Translations under genes and position numbers: made by a program
Notes under the pieces: model-generated
Seen by the model: only the letters and a program-made list of their open reading frames with translations
Told to the model about the DNA's origin: nothing
The model's database searches: none
In this document: positions 1 through 6,514 of the stretch, one piece after another
Layout: every line of letters starts with the position of its first letter
Numbering within the stretch: the stretch's first letter is position 1
From: an uncultured Bacilli bacterium
GTDB taxonomy: Bacteria > Bacillota_I > Bacilli_A > RF39 > UBA660
Direction of reading: 5' to 3'
Assembly: GCA_944336815.1 (NCBI GenBank)
Contig: CALVLG010000020.1
Coordinates: 1-11,239 of the forward strand
DNA length: 11,239 nucleotides

Positions 1-558
1 AACGAAATGATTGCTATCATCACGAGTAGTTTAGGTGGCCGTGCAGCCGAAGAATTATTCTTAGACGATATAACAACTGGTGCAAGTGATGACTTTAAAC
101 GTTCTACTGAACTGGCAAGAAGCATGGTAACTGAATATGGTATGAGTGATTTAGGTCCTATTCGCTATGAATCAAATTCTGGTGAAAACGTTTTCCTAGG
201 AAGAGATTACAACAAAAATCGTAACTATTCAGATCAAGTTGCTTTAGAAATTGACCAAGAAGCTCGTAAGATTATTATGGAATGCTACGAAAATGCTAAG
301 AAAATCTTAAAAGAAAACAAAGATTTAGTTATGCTTTTAAGTCATACTTTGATTGAAAGAGAAACAATTACAAAAGAACAAATTGATGAATTAGTAAGAA
401 CTGGTAAAATTGAAGATCAAGAATTCTCTATTAGTGACGAACCAACTCTTACTAAATTAAGAGAAGAAGCTAAATCATTAAAAATCAAAGGTGCTTCTAA
501 AATGAATAAAGAAGAACTTGAAGAAGCTATCGATGAAGCTGAAAAAGAAGAAAAATAA
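1..558 (+). CDS. ftsH: ATP-dependent zinc metalloprotease FtsH, C-terminal part (5' truncated by window)
   Basis: FtsH is a membrane-anchored AAA+ protease that degrades misfolded membrane proteins and some regulators. Only the end of the M41 peptidase domain is here; the frame is open from base 1, so the ATG at 7 is internal. Visible family landmarks are GGRAAEE, ITTGASDDF, the MVTEYGMS segment, VFLGRD, and the helical end with ETITKEQI. The AAA+ module and HExxH zinc site lie upstream of the window. After the conserved domain an acidic linker leads to an unusual tail, LTKLREEAKSLKIKGASKMN (nt 448-507), continuing to a KEEL..AI helix. This matches the Rho_N/SAP-like helix-extended loop-helix pattern and is not part of standard FtsH. 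The gene ends in TAA followed directly by a hairpin terminator. The family call is very secure; the role of the tail is unknown. Confidence 0.97.
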   Translation, partial: NEMIAIITSSLGGRAAEELFLDDITTGASDDFKRSTELARSMVTEYGMSDLGPIRYESNSGENVFLGRDYNKNRNYSDQVALEIDQEARKIIMECYENAKKILKENKDLVMLLSHTLIERETITKEQIDELVRTGKIEDQEFSISDEPTLTKLREEAKSLKIKGASKMNKEELEEAIDEAEKEEK

Positions 559-580
559 TAAATTTCTTCTTTTTTTTATT
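545..580 (+). terminator. Intrinsic terminator after ftsH
   Basis: A 9-bp stem AAGAAGAAA (545-553) pairs with TTTCTTCTT (563-571) around a 9-nt loop, followed by a T run. The left arm lies within the last ftsH codons. The stem is AT-rich, but A-tract/U-tract extension strengthens it. Confidence 0.75.
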
Positions 581-664
581 TAGCTAATTTTATAAATTTG
601 TTTGCATACCTTTGCCAATTTAAGTGTATTTGTAAGTCAATTTAAAAAAATAGCTTAATATAGT

Positions 665-705
665 TTTCCAAAAACAGGAAATTTGCTGTTTGCATTATTA
701 GCAAA
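665..705. promoter_or_regulatory. Two same-shaped inverted repeats (candidate operators) upstream of the 739 gene
   Basis: Two 17-bp imperfect palindromes share the form TTTsC-N7-GsAAA: TTTCC..GGAAA at 665-681 and TTTGC..GCAAA at 689-705, with starts 24 bp apart. A third inverted repeat, AAACAG..CTGTTT (672-677/686-691), overlaps both. The downstream one covers the candidate -35. This suggests a dimeric repressor or alternative RNA/DNA hairpins; the binding factor is unknown. Confidence 0.4.
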
Positions 706-718
706 AGTTTGTTTTAAT
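690..718 (+). promoter_or_regulatory. Candidate promoter of the 739 gene (TTGCAT-17-TTTAAT, extended -10)
   Basis: TTGCAT (690-695) and TTTAAT (713-718) are separated by 17 bp, with TGT directly before the -10 (extended -10). The inferred start, near 725, leaves only a short leader containing the ribosome site. The -35 hexamer is the same as that of the radical-SAM gene promoter at 8919. Confidence 0.5.
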
Positions 719-738
719 CGTGGCAGAAAGGAGAAAAA

Positions 739-1131
739 ATGAAAAAATATACCATTATATACTGTATGGATGGAGCAGAAATTTTTAGAACTAAAAACAG
801 TGCTGAAAAACATTTTATTTTTGTAAATTACTTAAGTTATAATACGGGCCAAAAAGCCATTAAAAAAATAAATATAGCTGGTACTATATATTATGAAATC
901 CAAATTGCTAAAGCTATCAAAATAATTAAACATAATGAAATAAATGACTATTCAGCTTTGGAAAAACATTTCTTAAATTTCTTGAAAGCAATTCTTGCTG
1001 ATAGCATTGATGAATTAATCGTTTATTTAAGTGATGCCTCAGCTTATTCCCAACAAGAATTAACGAAAATAGAAATCGATTACGAACAGCACAAAAAATA
1101 TACGCATCGCAAAAAATATGCAAACGCCTGA
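739..1131 (+). CDS. Hypothetical protein, 130 aa, unrecognised
   Basis: I do not recognise this protein. The start is supported by AGAAAGGAG (725-733) five bases before the ATG. It looks soluble: no signal peptide or membrane segment. The N-terminal half is beta-like (KKYTIIYCM, GTIYYEIQIA), with a lysine/isoleucine-rich strand around 53-65. The second half is mostly helical (ALEKHFLNFLKAILADSIDE), and the tail is basic and tyrosine-rich (HKKYTHRKKYANA). The only cysteine is Cys9. It sits alone between the ftsH terminator and the parA promoter, behind a promoter with several inverted repeats, so it is probably a regulated single-gene unit. It is the only gene in the window ending in TGA; all others end in TAA. 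Coding character (clean open frame, good ribosome site) is convincing; function is unknown. Confidence 0.75.
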   Translation: MKKYTIIYCMDGAEIFRTKNSAEKHFIFVNYLSYNTGQKAIKKINIAGTIYYEIQIAKAIKIIKHNEINDYSALEKHFLNFLKAILADSIDELIVYLSDASAYSQQELTKIEIDYEQHKKYTHRKKYANA

Positions 1132-1138
1132 ATTTCTA

Positions 1139-1167
1139 AAGACAAAATTATCACTTTATGTTAAAAT
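1139..1167 (+). promoter_or_regulatory. parA promoter: Promoter of the parA operon (AAGACA-17-TAAAAT, extended -10)
   Basis: AAGACA (1139-1144), a 17-bp spacer, then TAAAAT (1162-1167) preceded by TGT (extended -10). It lies between the end of the 739 gene and parA and is the only good promoter seen for the seven-gene run that follows. Confidence 0.6.
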
Positions 1168-1197
1168 GGTAGTAGACTAAAATTAGAAGGTGGTATT

Positions 1198-1983
1198 ATG
1201 GCAAAAATTATTTCATTAGTTAATCAAAAAGGTGGTGTAGGTAAAACTACAACAAGTATTAACCTTGCGGCAGCTTTAGGGAAAGAAGGCAAGAAAACTC
1301 TTCTAATTGATTTAGACCCTCAAGGAAACGCATCTAATGGTTTAGGTTTAAACAATAGCGATTTTGAAAATGACATCTATGACGTTATTACCGGAACTTG
1401 TCCTATTAAAGATGCAATTATCAAAACTAAATTTAAAAATTTATCTATCATTCCCGCAACGATTAATTTAGCTGGTATTGATGTTGAGTTTGTTAAAAAA
1501 ATGTTGGAAGATACAACCTTTAGACAAAATGAACAATTACGCAACGCTCTAGCTGAAATAAAAGATAAATATGATTTTATTATTATTGATTGCCAACCAT
1601 CTTTAGGCATTTCAACCATGAATGCTCTAGTTGCTAGTAATTCCGTTTTAATCCCTGTACAATGCGAATATTATGCTCTAGAAGGAATTACCCAATTATT
1701 AAATTCCATTATTTTAGTTCAAAACAATATGAACCCAGATTTACGAATTGAAGGGGTTCTATTAACAATGCTAGATGGCCGAACAAACATTGGCTTAGAA
1801 ATAATTGAAGAAGTTCGCAAGTGTTTTAAATCCAAAGTATTTAACACAATTATTCCTCGACTAGTTCGTTTAGTCGAAGCTCCTTCACATGGTAAACCAA
1901 TCAGTGATTATGATCCAACTTCAAGAGCAACACTTGCTTATCAAAATTTAGCAAAGGAAGTGATTAGCCGAAATGGAGACTAA
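1198..1983 (+). CDS. parA: ParA/Soj chromosome-partitioning ATPase
   Basis: ParA-family ATPases bind DNA non-specifically as ATP dimers and work with ParB to separate origins and, in Bacilli, to tune DnaA. The deviant Walker A KGGVGKTT spans residues 11-18 (signature Lys11, catalytic-site Lys16). Walker A' is LLIDLDPQGN (35-44), and Walker B is FIIIDCQPSLG (127-137). The 261-residue length is typical of chromosomal Soj proteins, with no N-terminal helix-turn-helix extension such as plasmid ParAs often have. The start is set by AGAAGGTGG (1185-1193) four bases upstream. It overlaps parB by 11 nt, implying coupled translation, and is first in the long operon. Family and role are secure. Confidence 0.97.
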   Translation: MAKIISLVNQKGGVGKTTTSINLAAALGKEGKKTLLIDLDPQGNASNGLGLNNSDFENDIYDVITGTCPIKDAIIKTKFKNLSIIPATINLAGIDVEFVKKMLEDTTFRQNEQLRNALAEIKDKYDFIIIDCQPSLGISTMNALVASNSVLIPVQCEYYALEGITQLLNSIILVQNNMNPDLRIEGVLLTMLDGRTNIGLEIIEEVRKCFKSKVFNTIIPRLVRLVEAPSHGKPISDYDPTSRATLAYQNLAKEVISRNGD

Positions 1984-2863
1984 AAGAAAAGCACTAGGAA
2001 AGGGACTAGAACAACTTTTTTCTAATGAAGTGATCAATTTTGAAAACTTTGAAAAAGATATTGTCAATACAAGCTCTAAAAATGACATCTTAGAAATTGA
2101 TTTAAAAGATATTAGAAGCAACCCTTATCAACCGCGAAAGACATTCAACGAAGAAACATTACAAGAACTAGCTGCTTCTATTAAAGAACATGGCATTATT
2201 GAACCAATCATTGTTAAAAAATCGATTAAAGGATACGAATTAGTTGCTGGTGAAAGAAGAACAAAAGCCGCTAAAATAGCTGGCTTAGAAAAAATTCCGG
2301 CTATTGTCAAAGACTTTAATGATCAAGAAATGATGGAAATAGCTCTTTTAGAAAATATTCAACGTGAAGATTTAAACCCAATTGAAGAAGCTAATGCCTA
2401 TCAAAAAATCATCGAATTAAGTGGTATGACTCAAGAAGAATTTGCTAAAAAATTTGGTAAAAGCCGTAGTCATGTTACAAATATGTTAGGCTTACTATCG
2501 CTACCTGAAAGTGTTAAAGAATTAGTAGAAAAAAAAGAAATCAGTATGGGCCATGCTCGAGCATTAAGTAAATTAGAAGATGACAATAAAATAAAAGAAT
2601 TAGCTAACAAAGTTGTGAAAAATCACATGAGTGTCCGTGACCTTGAAAAAGAAATATCACTAGAGGAAATTCCAAAAAAACAACACCAAGACCGAATGGT
2701 TGATAAAACATCAATGCGTTCAACAATTTATGAACGTTTAATGCGTGAAAAAGTCGGCACAAAAGTTAAAATAAAAAAGCAAAAAATTGAAATTCCTTTT
2801 GATTCCGAAAAAGACTTAGAAAGAATACTAGAAATATTAGGGATTAGAGTAGAAGGTGCTTAA
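1973..2863 (+). CDS. parB: ParB/Spo0J chromosome-partitioning protein (CTP-dependent DNA clamp)
   Basis: ParB binds parS, loads as a CTP-gated clamp, recruits condensin and stimulates ParA. Domains in order: a basic N-terminal ParA-activating segment KRKALGKGLEQLF (4-16); a CTP-binding ParB/Srx domain (about 40-135) with NPYQPR (50-55), the GERR box (93-96) and ENIQRED (127-133); a helix-turn-helix domain (about 150-240) with the recognition region FGKSRSHVTNMLGLLSLPE; and a C-terminal dimerisation region (about 255-296). At 296 residues it is normal length. It is ParB rather than Noc because it pairs with parA and keeps the ParA-activating peptide. A ribosome site AAAGGAAG (1953-1960) lies inside parA. 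No consensus parS is visible in the window. The stop overlaps the next start as TAATG. Confidence 0.97.
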   Translation: METKRKALGKGLEQLFSNEVINFENFEKDIVNTSSKNDILEIDLKDIRSNPYQPRKTFNEETLQELAASIKEHGIIEPIIVKKSIKGYELVAGERRTKAAKIAGLEKIPAIVKDFNDQEMMEIALLENIQREDLNPIEEANAYQKIIELSGMTQEEFAKKFGKSRSHVTNMLGLLSLPESVKELVEKKEISMGHARALSKLEDDNKIKELANKVVKNHMSVRDLEKEISLEEIPKKQHQDRMVDKTSMRSTIYERLMREKVGTKVKIKKQKIEIPFDSEKDLERILEILGIRVEGA

Positions 2864-3672
2864 TGCAAAAGGTACTAGATTTTATATTTCAAGAAAAAGT
2901 GATTTTCCCTGTAATTATCATTGTTGTTGCGTTAATATTAGTTAAAATTTTAAAGTTTATTGTTAAAAAAATATTTAGTAAAACCGAAAAAAATTATATT
3001 GGTAAAAAAAGAACAACAATAATGGAACTAGTTGGCAATGTTTTAAAATTCTTTGTTTATGCTATCGCCATAATGATGATTCTAGAAGTCTACGGCGTTG
3101 ATACTAAAGGTATTCTTGCTTCTTTAGGAATTGCGGGCGTTGTGTTAGGTCTAGCTCTTCAAGATACTGTTGAAGACCTTATGAGCGGAATTAGCATAAT
3201 CCTTGATAATTACTATGTAATAGGCGATACTATCCGCATAAACGATTTTACCGGTGAAGTTATCGAATTATCCTTAAAAAGTACTAGAGTAAAAGGGGCC
3301 AACGGTGAAATATATATCTTTGCCAATCATTTAGTAGATTCAGTTGTAAACTTATCGCAGGCAAGGGCTGGTATCAAAATAGATGTTCCAACCGCTTACG
3401 AAGAAAATACAGAAAAAGTCGAAACAATTTTACGAAAAATAGTTGATGAAGTAAAGAAAATTCCTGATGTATATGATGACAGCGAATATTTAGGTGTTGA
3501 TGCGTTAGATACCTCTGCCGTTAATTATTCTATTATGATATACTGTAAATCTACTGAGCAATATAAAATCAAAAGAATTGTCTTAAAAATGATTAAAGAA
3601 ATATATGACCGCGAAAATATCAAAATACCATATAATCAAATCGAGGTGCATAATGGAAAAGAAATTATATAA
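2863..3672 (+). CDS. MscS-family small-conductance mechanosensitive channel
   Basis: MscS channels open under membrane tension to release solutes during hypo-osmotic shock. Transmembrane helices are visible at about 12-34, 56-77 and 83-112. The third is the glycine/alanine-rich pore helix (LGIAGVVLGLALQDTVEDLMSG, 88-109) leading into ILDNYYVIGDTIRI, the start of the cytoplasmic beta domain. Further family marks are G131-E-V, the STR at 140-142 and FANHLVDSVVNLS (153-165). The remaining C-terminal part forms the alpha/beta vestibule. The 269-residue length is usual for minimal three-helix MscS. Its ATG overlaps the parB stop by one base (TAATG), so translation is probably coupled. MscS-like genes near parB/DUF951/ychF are familiar in Firmicutes, from memory. 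Confidence 0.93.
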   Translation: MQKVLDFIFQEKVIFPVIIIVVALILVKILKFIVKKIFSKTEKNYIGKKRTTIMELVGNVLKFFVYAIAIMMILEVYGVDTKGILASLGIAGVVLGLALQDTVEDLMSGISIILDNYYVIGDTIRINDFTGEVIELSLKSTRVKGANGEIYIFANHLVDSVVNLSQARAGIKIDVPTAYEENTEKVETILRKIVDEVKKIPDVYDDSEYLGVDALDTSAVNYSIMIYCKSTEQYKIKRIVLKMIKEIYDRENIKIPYNQIEVHNGKEII

Positions 3673-3850
3673 ATTAAATGATCGGGTGGTTATGAAAAAG
3701 CCCCATGCCTGTCAAACGAACGAATGGATTATAACCAGAATGGGCGTTGACATCAAATTAAAATGTGTGCATTGTGGTCGGGAAATCATGATGGATCGTC
3801 TAGAATTTGAACGAAAATTAAAAAAAGTGTTGGGTGAAAAAGATGAATAA
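3653..3850 (+). CDS. DUF951 family small protein (YyzM-like)
   Basis: A 65-residue protein of the DUF951 family, the B. subtilis YyzM type found beside ychF in many Firmicutes; its biochemical role is not known. The family pattern is clear: LNDRVVMKKPHACQTNEW, then RMGVDIKLKC..CGR..MMDR. His18, Cys20, Cys38 and Cys41 could form a small metal site (inference), and the C-terminal tail is a charged helix. The start chosen is the ATG at 3653, with GAGGTG (3643-3648) four bases before it. An in-frame extension back to 3605 lies wholly inside mscS and has no family similarity. It overlaps mscS by 20 nt and the downstream transporter gene by 8 nt, so it is co-translated in the operon. Confidence 0.9.
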   Translation: MEKKLYKLNDRVVMKKPHACQTNEWIITRMGVDIKLKCVHCGREIMMDRLEFERKLKKVLGEKDE

Positions 3851-5378
3851 AGTAAAAGATAAAATGACCCTTCATCCAGTTATGACTTTTTTGATTTTGA
3901 CAGGTATTGTTATTATTTTAAGTGGCGTTTTAAGATTATTAGAATTTCAACAAGTAGAATATACTGTTAGTCCAACAACTTTTGAATACTCAACTGAAAT
4001 AGCTGAAGTAGAAAACGTATTTAGTTTTGAAGGCTTAAAATACATATTTAGTTCAACCGTTTCAAATTTTGTGAATTTCGCGCCTTTAAGTAGTTTAATT
4101 ATTATTTTAATTGGCTTTGGCGTCATGGAAAAAAGTAGCTTTTTAAAAACAGCCATAACCTTTTTAACCAAAAAAATGAAAAAAAACACCGTAACTTTTA
4201 TTTTAGTGTTTTTAAGTGTTATATCAAGTTTAATGGGTGATTTATCCTATATTGTTATGCTTCCTTTAAGTGTAGCGGTTTTTAAATACGGAAAAAGAAA
4301 TCCACTTTTAGGAATTATAGCCTCTTTTGCTGGTTTAACTTGTGGTGCCGGTGTATCCTTTATTTTTACAAGTTTAGATAGTTCACTATTATCGCAATCT
4401 CTATTATCAGCCCGAGTTATTGATTTAACTTACCGCATGGCTTCGATAAGTGGTGTTTTTATAATGGCCGTTGCCGTGTTAGTCCTATCATTTACTATAA
4501 CTTGGATAACCGAAAATATTGTTGCTCGTAGACTTCCGGTTAAAACAGAAGAGGAAGAAGAAATGGAAGATAAGGTCCTAACTAGAAGAGAACTTCGAGG
4601 CTTGCTTTTTGCTATCTTTGCCGGTGTTACTTATTTCCTTATTATTTTATATAATATTATTCCAGGTCTTCCTTTTTCGGGTAACTTACTTGATAATAGC
4701 CAAATATTATATGTTGATAAACTATTTAGTTACAATTCGTTCTTTTCTAATGGCTTTGTGTTTGTTGTTACCATCTTTTTCTTAATATTAGGCTTATTTT
4801 ATGGTTTAGGCGCTAAAACAATCAAAAATAACAAAGATTTTGTTGATGCTTTAGGTTATTCACTAGATGGAATTGGTAAAACACTTGTCCTTATTCTAGC
4901 CGCTTCATTATTTGTAAGCGTGATGAAATATTCTAATATTGGGACTGTTTTAACTGCTTATTTAGCTAGTATTTTTAGAATTGTCAATTTTGAAGGTTTA
5001 CCTTTAGTTTTCCTCTTATTTATTGTTTCAGCTATCGCGACGATTTTTTTGCCGACATCTATTACTAAATGGAGTATTATCTCACCAATAGCCATTCCCG
5101 TTTTTATGAATGCCGGTTTAACTCCTGAATTTGCCCAAATAATTTTCCGGTTTGGCGAAAGTGTAACAATGGGACTAACGCCATTAATGGCTTATTTTGT
5201 TATTTACTTATCTTTATTAAATAAACATAATCAAGGCGAAAAACCGATCAGTTTATTAGAATCAATAAAATATCAATTACCTTTTGCTTTTACAACTGCA
5301 ATTGTTTTCTTGATTTTATTAACACTTTGGTATATTATAGGTTTACCATTAGGTATAAACGGCAATACCGTCTTATAA
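3843..5378 (+). CDS. AbgT-family transporter (p-aminobenzoyl-glutamate/antimetabolite type)
   Basis: A 511-residue polytopic membrane protein of the AbgT family, whose members import p-aminobenzoyl-glutamate (a folate breakdown product) or, as in MtrF/YdaH, export sulfonamide-like compounds. Evidence: many hydrophobic helices; an AbgT-like re-entrant segment GIIASFAGLTCGAGVSF (157-173); and the strongly diagnostic C-terminal region PTSITKWSIISPIAIPVFM (404-422) followed by FRFGESVTMGLTPLMAY. Typical relatives have SAKW where this one has SITKW, so the substrate may differ. An acidic cytoplasmic loop (TEEEEEMED) lies near 235-243. I prefer the ATG at 3843, with GGGTG (3832-3836) upstream; a GTG at 3834 would add three residues. 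The gene lies between DUF951 and ychF, which are usually neighbours, so it looks inserted. Substrate and direction cannot be told. Confidence 0.88.
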   Translation: MNKVKDKMTLHPVMTFLILTGIVIILSGVLRLLEFQQVEYTVSPTTFEYSTEIAEVENVFSFEGLKYIFSSTVSNFVNFAPLSSLIIILIGFGVMEKSSFLKTAITFLTKKMKKNTVTFILVFLSVISSLMGDLSYIVMLPLSVAVFKYGKRNPLLGIIASFAGLTCGAGVSFIFTSLDSSLLSQSLLSARVIDLTYRMASISGVFIMAVAVLVLSFTITWITENIVARRLPVKTEEEEEMEDKVLTRRELRGLLFAIFAGVTYFLIILYNIIPGLPFSGNLLDNSQILYVDKLFSYNSFFSNGFVFVVTIFFLILGLFYGLGAKTIKNNKDFVDALGYSLDGIGKTLVLILAASLFVSVMKYSNIGTVLTAYLASIFRIVNFEGLPLVFLLFIVSAIATIFLPTSITKWSIISPIAIPVFMNAGLTPEFAQIIFRFGESVTMGLTPLMAYFVIYLSLLNKHNQGEKPISLLESIKYQLPFAFTTAIVFLILLTLWYIIGLPLGINGNTVL

Positions 5379-5384
5379 AGGAGG
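5377..5384 (+). promoter_or_regulatory. Strong ribosome binding site of ychF
   Basis: AAAGGAGG six bases before the ychF ATG is a near-perfect Shine-Dalgarno sequence. It overlaps the upstream stop codon and is the strongest in the window, suggesting high ychF translation within the operon. Confidence 0.85.
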
Positions 5385-5390
5385 TTTTTT

Positions 5391-6491
5391 ATGTCATTAA
5401 AAGCAGGTATAGTTGGTTTACCAAATGTTGGGAAATCAACTCTTTTTAATGCAATTACTAAAAAGCATATCTTAGCCGCTAATTATCCATTCGCGACAAT
5501 TGATCCAAATGTCGGGGTCGTAACAGTACCAGATTCACGTTTAACTTTTTTAGAAAATCTTTATATTCCCAAAAACACCGTTCCTACAACCTTTGAATTT
5601 ACTGACATTGCCGGTCTTGTTGAAGGCGCTAGCAAAGGGGAAGGATTAGGCAACAAATTTTTATCACATATTAGAGAAGTTGATGCCATAGTTGAAGTGG
5701 TAAGATGTTTTGAAGATGAAAATATTATCCATGTTACTGGTAGTGTTAATCCTATCCGCGATATGGAAATAATAAATGTCGAACTAGTTTTATCGGATCT
5801 AGAAATTGTGGAAAACCGCATTGCTAAAATCGAGAAGAAAGCCCAAACAACCAAAGATAAAGATACCGTTTTAGAATTAGAAATTTTAAAAAAATGTCAA
5901 GAAGCATTATTAAATAATAACCCGATTCGTCATTTGTCATTTACCGACGATGAAACTAACCTTTTAAAAGGGTTCAATTTTATCACGGCTAAACCAATTA
6001 TTTATGTTGCCAATGTTGGTGAAGAAGATGCAGTAGTTGGCGACAATAAATACACTAAAGAAGTTAAAGAATATGCTGCCAAGGAAAATGCTTCTGTAAT
6101 TGTCATGTGTGCTAAACTAGAAAGTGAATTAGCTGAATTAGAAGAAAGTGAAAAGAAAGCCTTTTTACAAGAATTAGGGATTGCTAATAGTGGCTTAGAT
6201 AAACTTATTTTTGCAACTTATGATTTATTAGGCCTTCAAACATTCTTTACGGTCGGAAAAGATGAATGCCGCGCTTGGACCTTTAAAAAAGGCACCAACG
6301 CCAAAAAAGCAGCTGGACTAATTCATAGTGATATTGAACGTGGTTTCATTAAAGCTGAAATTATGAAATATAATGATTTAGAAACTTTGCAAGATGAAAA
6401 AAAAGTTCAAGAAAGTGGCAAACTTTACTTAGAAGGAAAAGATTATATTATGCAAGACGGCGACATTGTTTATTTTAGATTCAATGTTTAA
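5391..6491 (+). CDS. ychF: YchF/OLA1 family ribosome-associated P-loop ATPase
   Basis: YchF is a universally conserved Obg-like NTPase that prefers ATP and associates with ribosomes; it is linked to translation and stress responses. G1 is GLPNVGKST (9-17), and G3 is DIAGLVEG (72-79) followed by the glycine-rich GASKGEGLGNKFL. The G4 position reads NVGEED (208-213) instead of NKxD, which is the hallmark of ATP preference in this subfamily. A coiled-coil insertion lies at about 128-172. The C-terminal TGS domain (about 280-366) includes TFFTVGKDECRAWTF and ends FRFNV as is typical. Full length at 366 residues. The 12-nt gap from the transporter gene is mostly ribosome site. Family assignment is secure. 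Confidence 0.97.
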   Translation: MSLKAGIVGLPNVGKSTLFNAITKKHILAANYPFATIDPNVGVVTVPDSRLTFLENLYIPKNTVPTTFEFTDIAGLVEGASKGEGLGNKFLSHIREVDAIVEVVRCFEDENIIHVTGSVNPIRDMEIINVELVLSDLEIVENRIAKIEKKAQTTKDKDTVLELEILKKCQEALLNNNPIRHLSFTDDETNLLKGFNFITAKPIIYVANVGEEDAVVGDNKYTKEVKEYAAKENASVIVMCAKLESELAELEESEKKAFLQELGIANSGLDKLIFATYDLLGLQTFFTVGKDECRAWTFKKGTNAKKAAGLIHSDIERGFIKAEIMKYNDLETLQDEKKVQESGKLYLEGKDYIMQDGDIVYFRFNV

Positions 6492-6514
6492 ACATCATTA
6501 CTGGGGGTTATAAA

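Noticed and set aside
581..738. Riboswitch or small RNA between ftsH and the 739 gene
   Set aside because: Only short AT-rich inverted repeats are present; no recognisable aptamer core and no terminator before the next ribosome site.
1129..1164. Possible TGA recoding or read-through (Mollicutes code 4) extending the 739 gene
   Set aside because: All conserved proteins use TGG for tryptophan and contain no internal TGA, so the standard code applies; TGA is simply a rarer stop here.
2357..2370. parS-like sequence inside parB (TTCAACGTGAA)
   Set aside because: It lacks the symmetric GTTNCACGTGNAAC core and is explained by the codons for the conserved NIQRED motif. No other parS-like site was seen.
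3605..3652. Longer N-terminus for the DUF951 protein
   Set aside because: The extra 16 residues are the mscS 3' end read in another frame, with no ribosome site; the ATG at 3653 has GAGGTG and matches family length.
5727..5735. DnaA-box-like TTATCCATG
   Set aside because: A single imperfect copy inside ychF coding sequence, with no cluster or AT-rich unwinding element beside it; not evidence of an origin.
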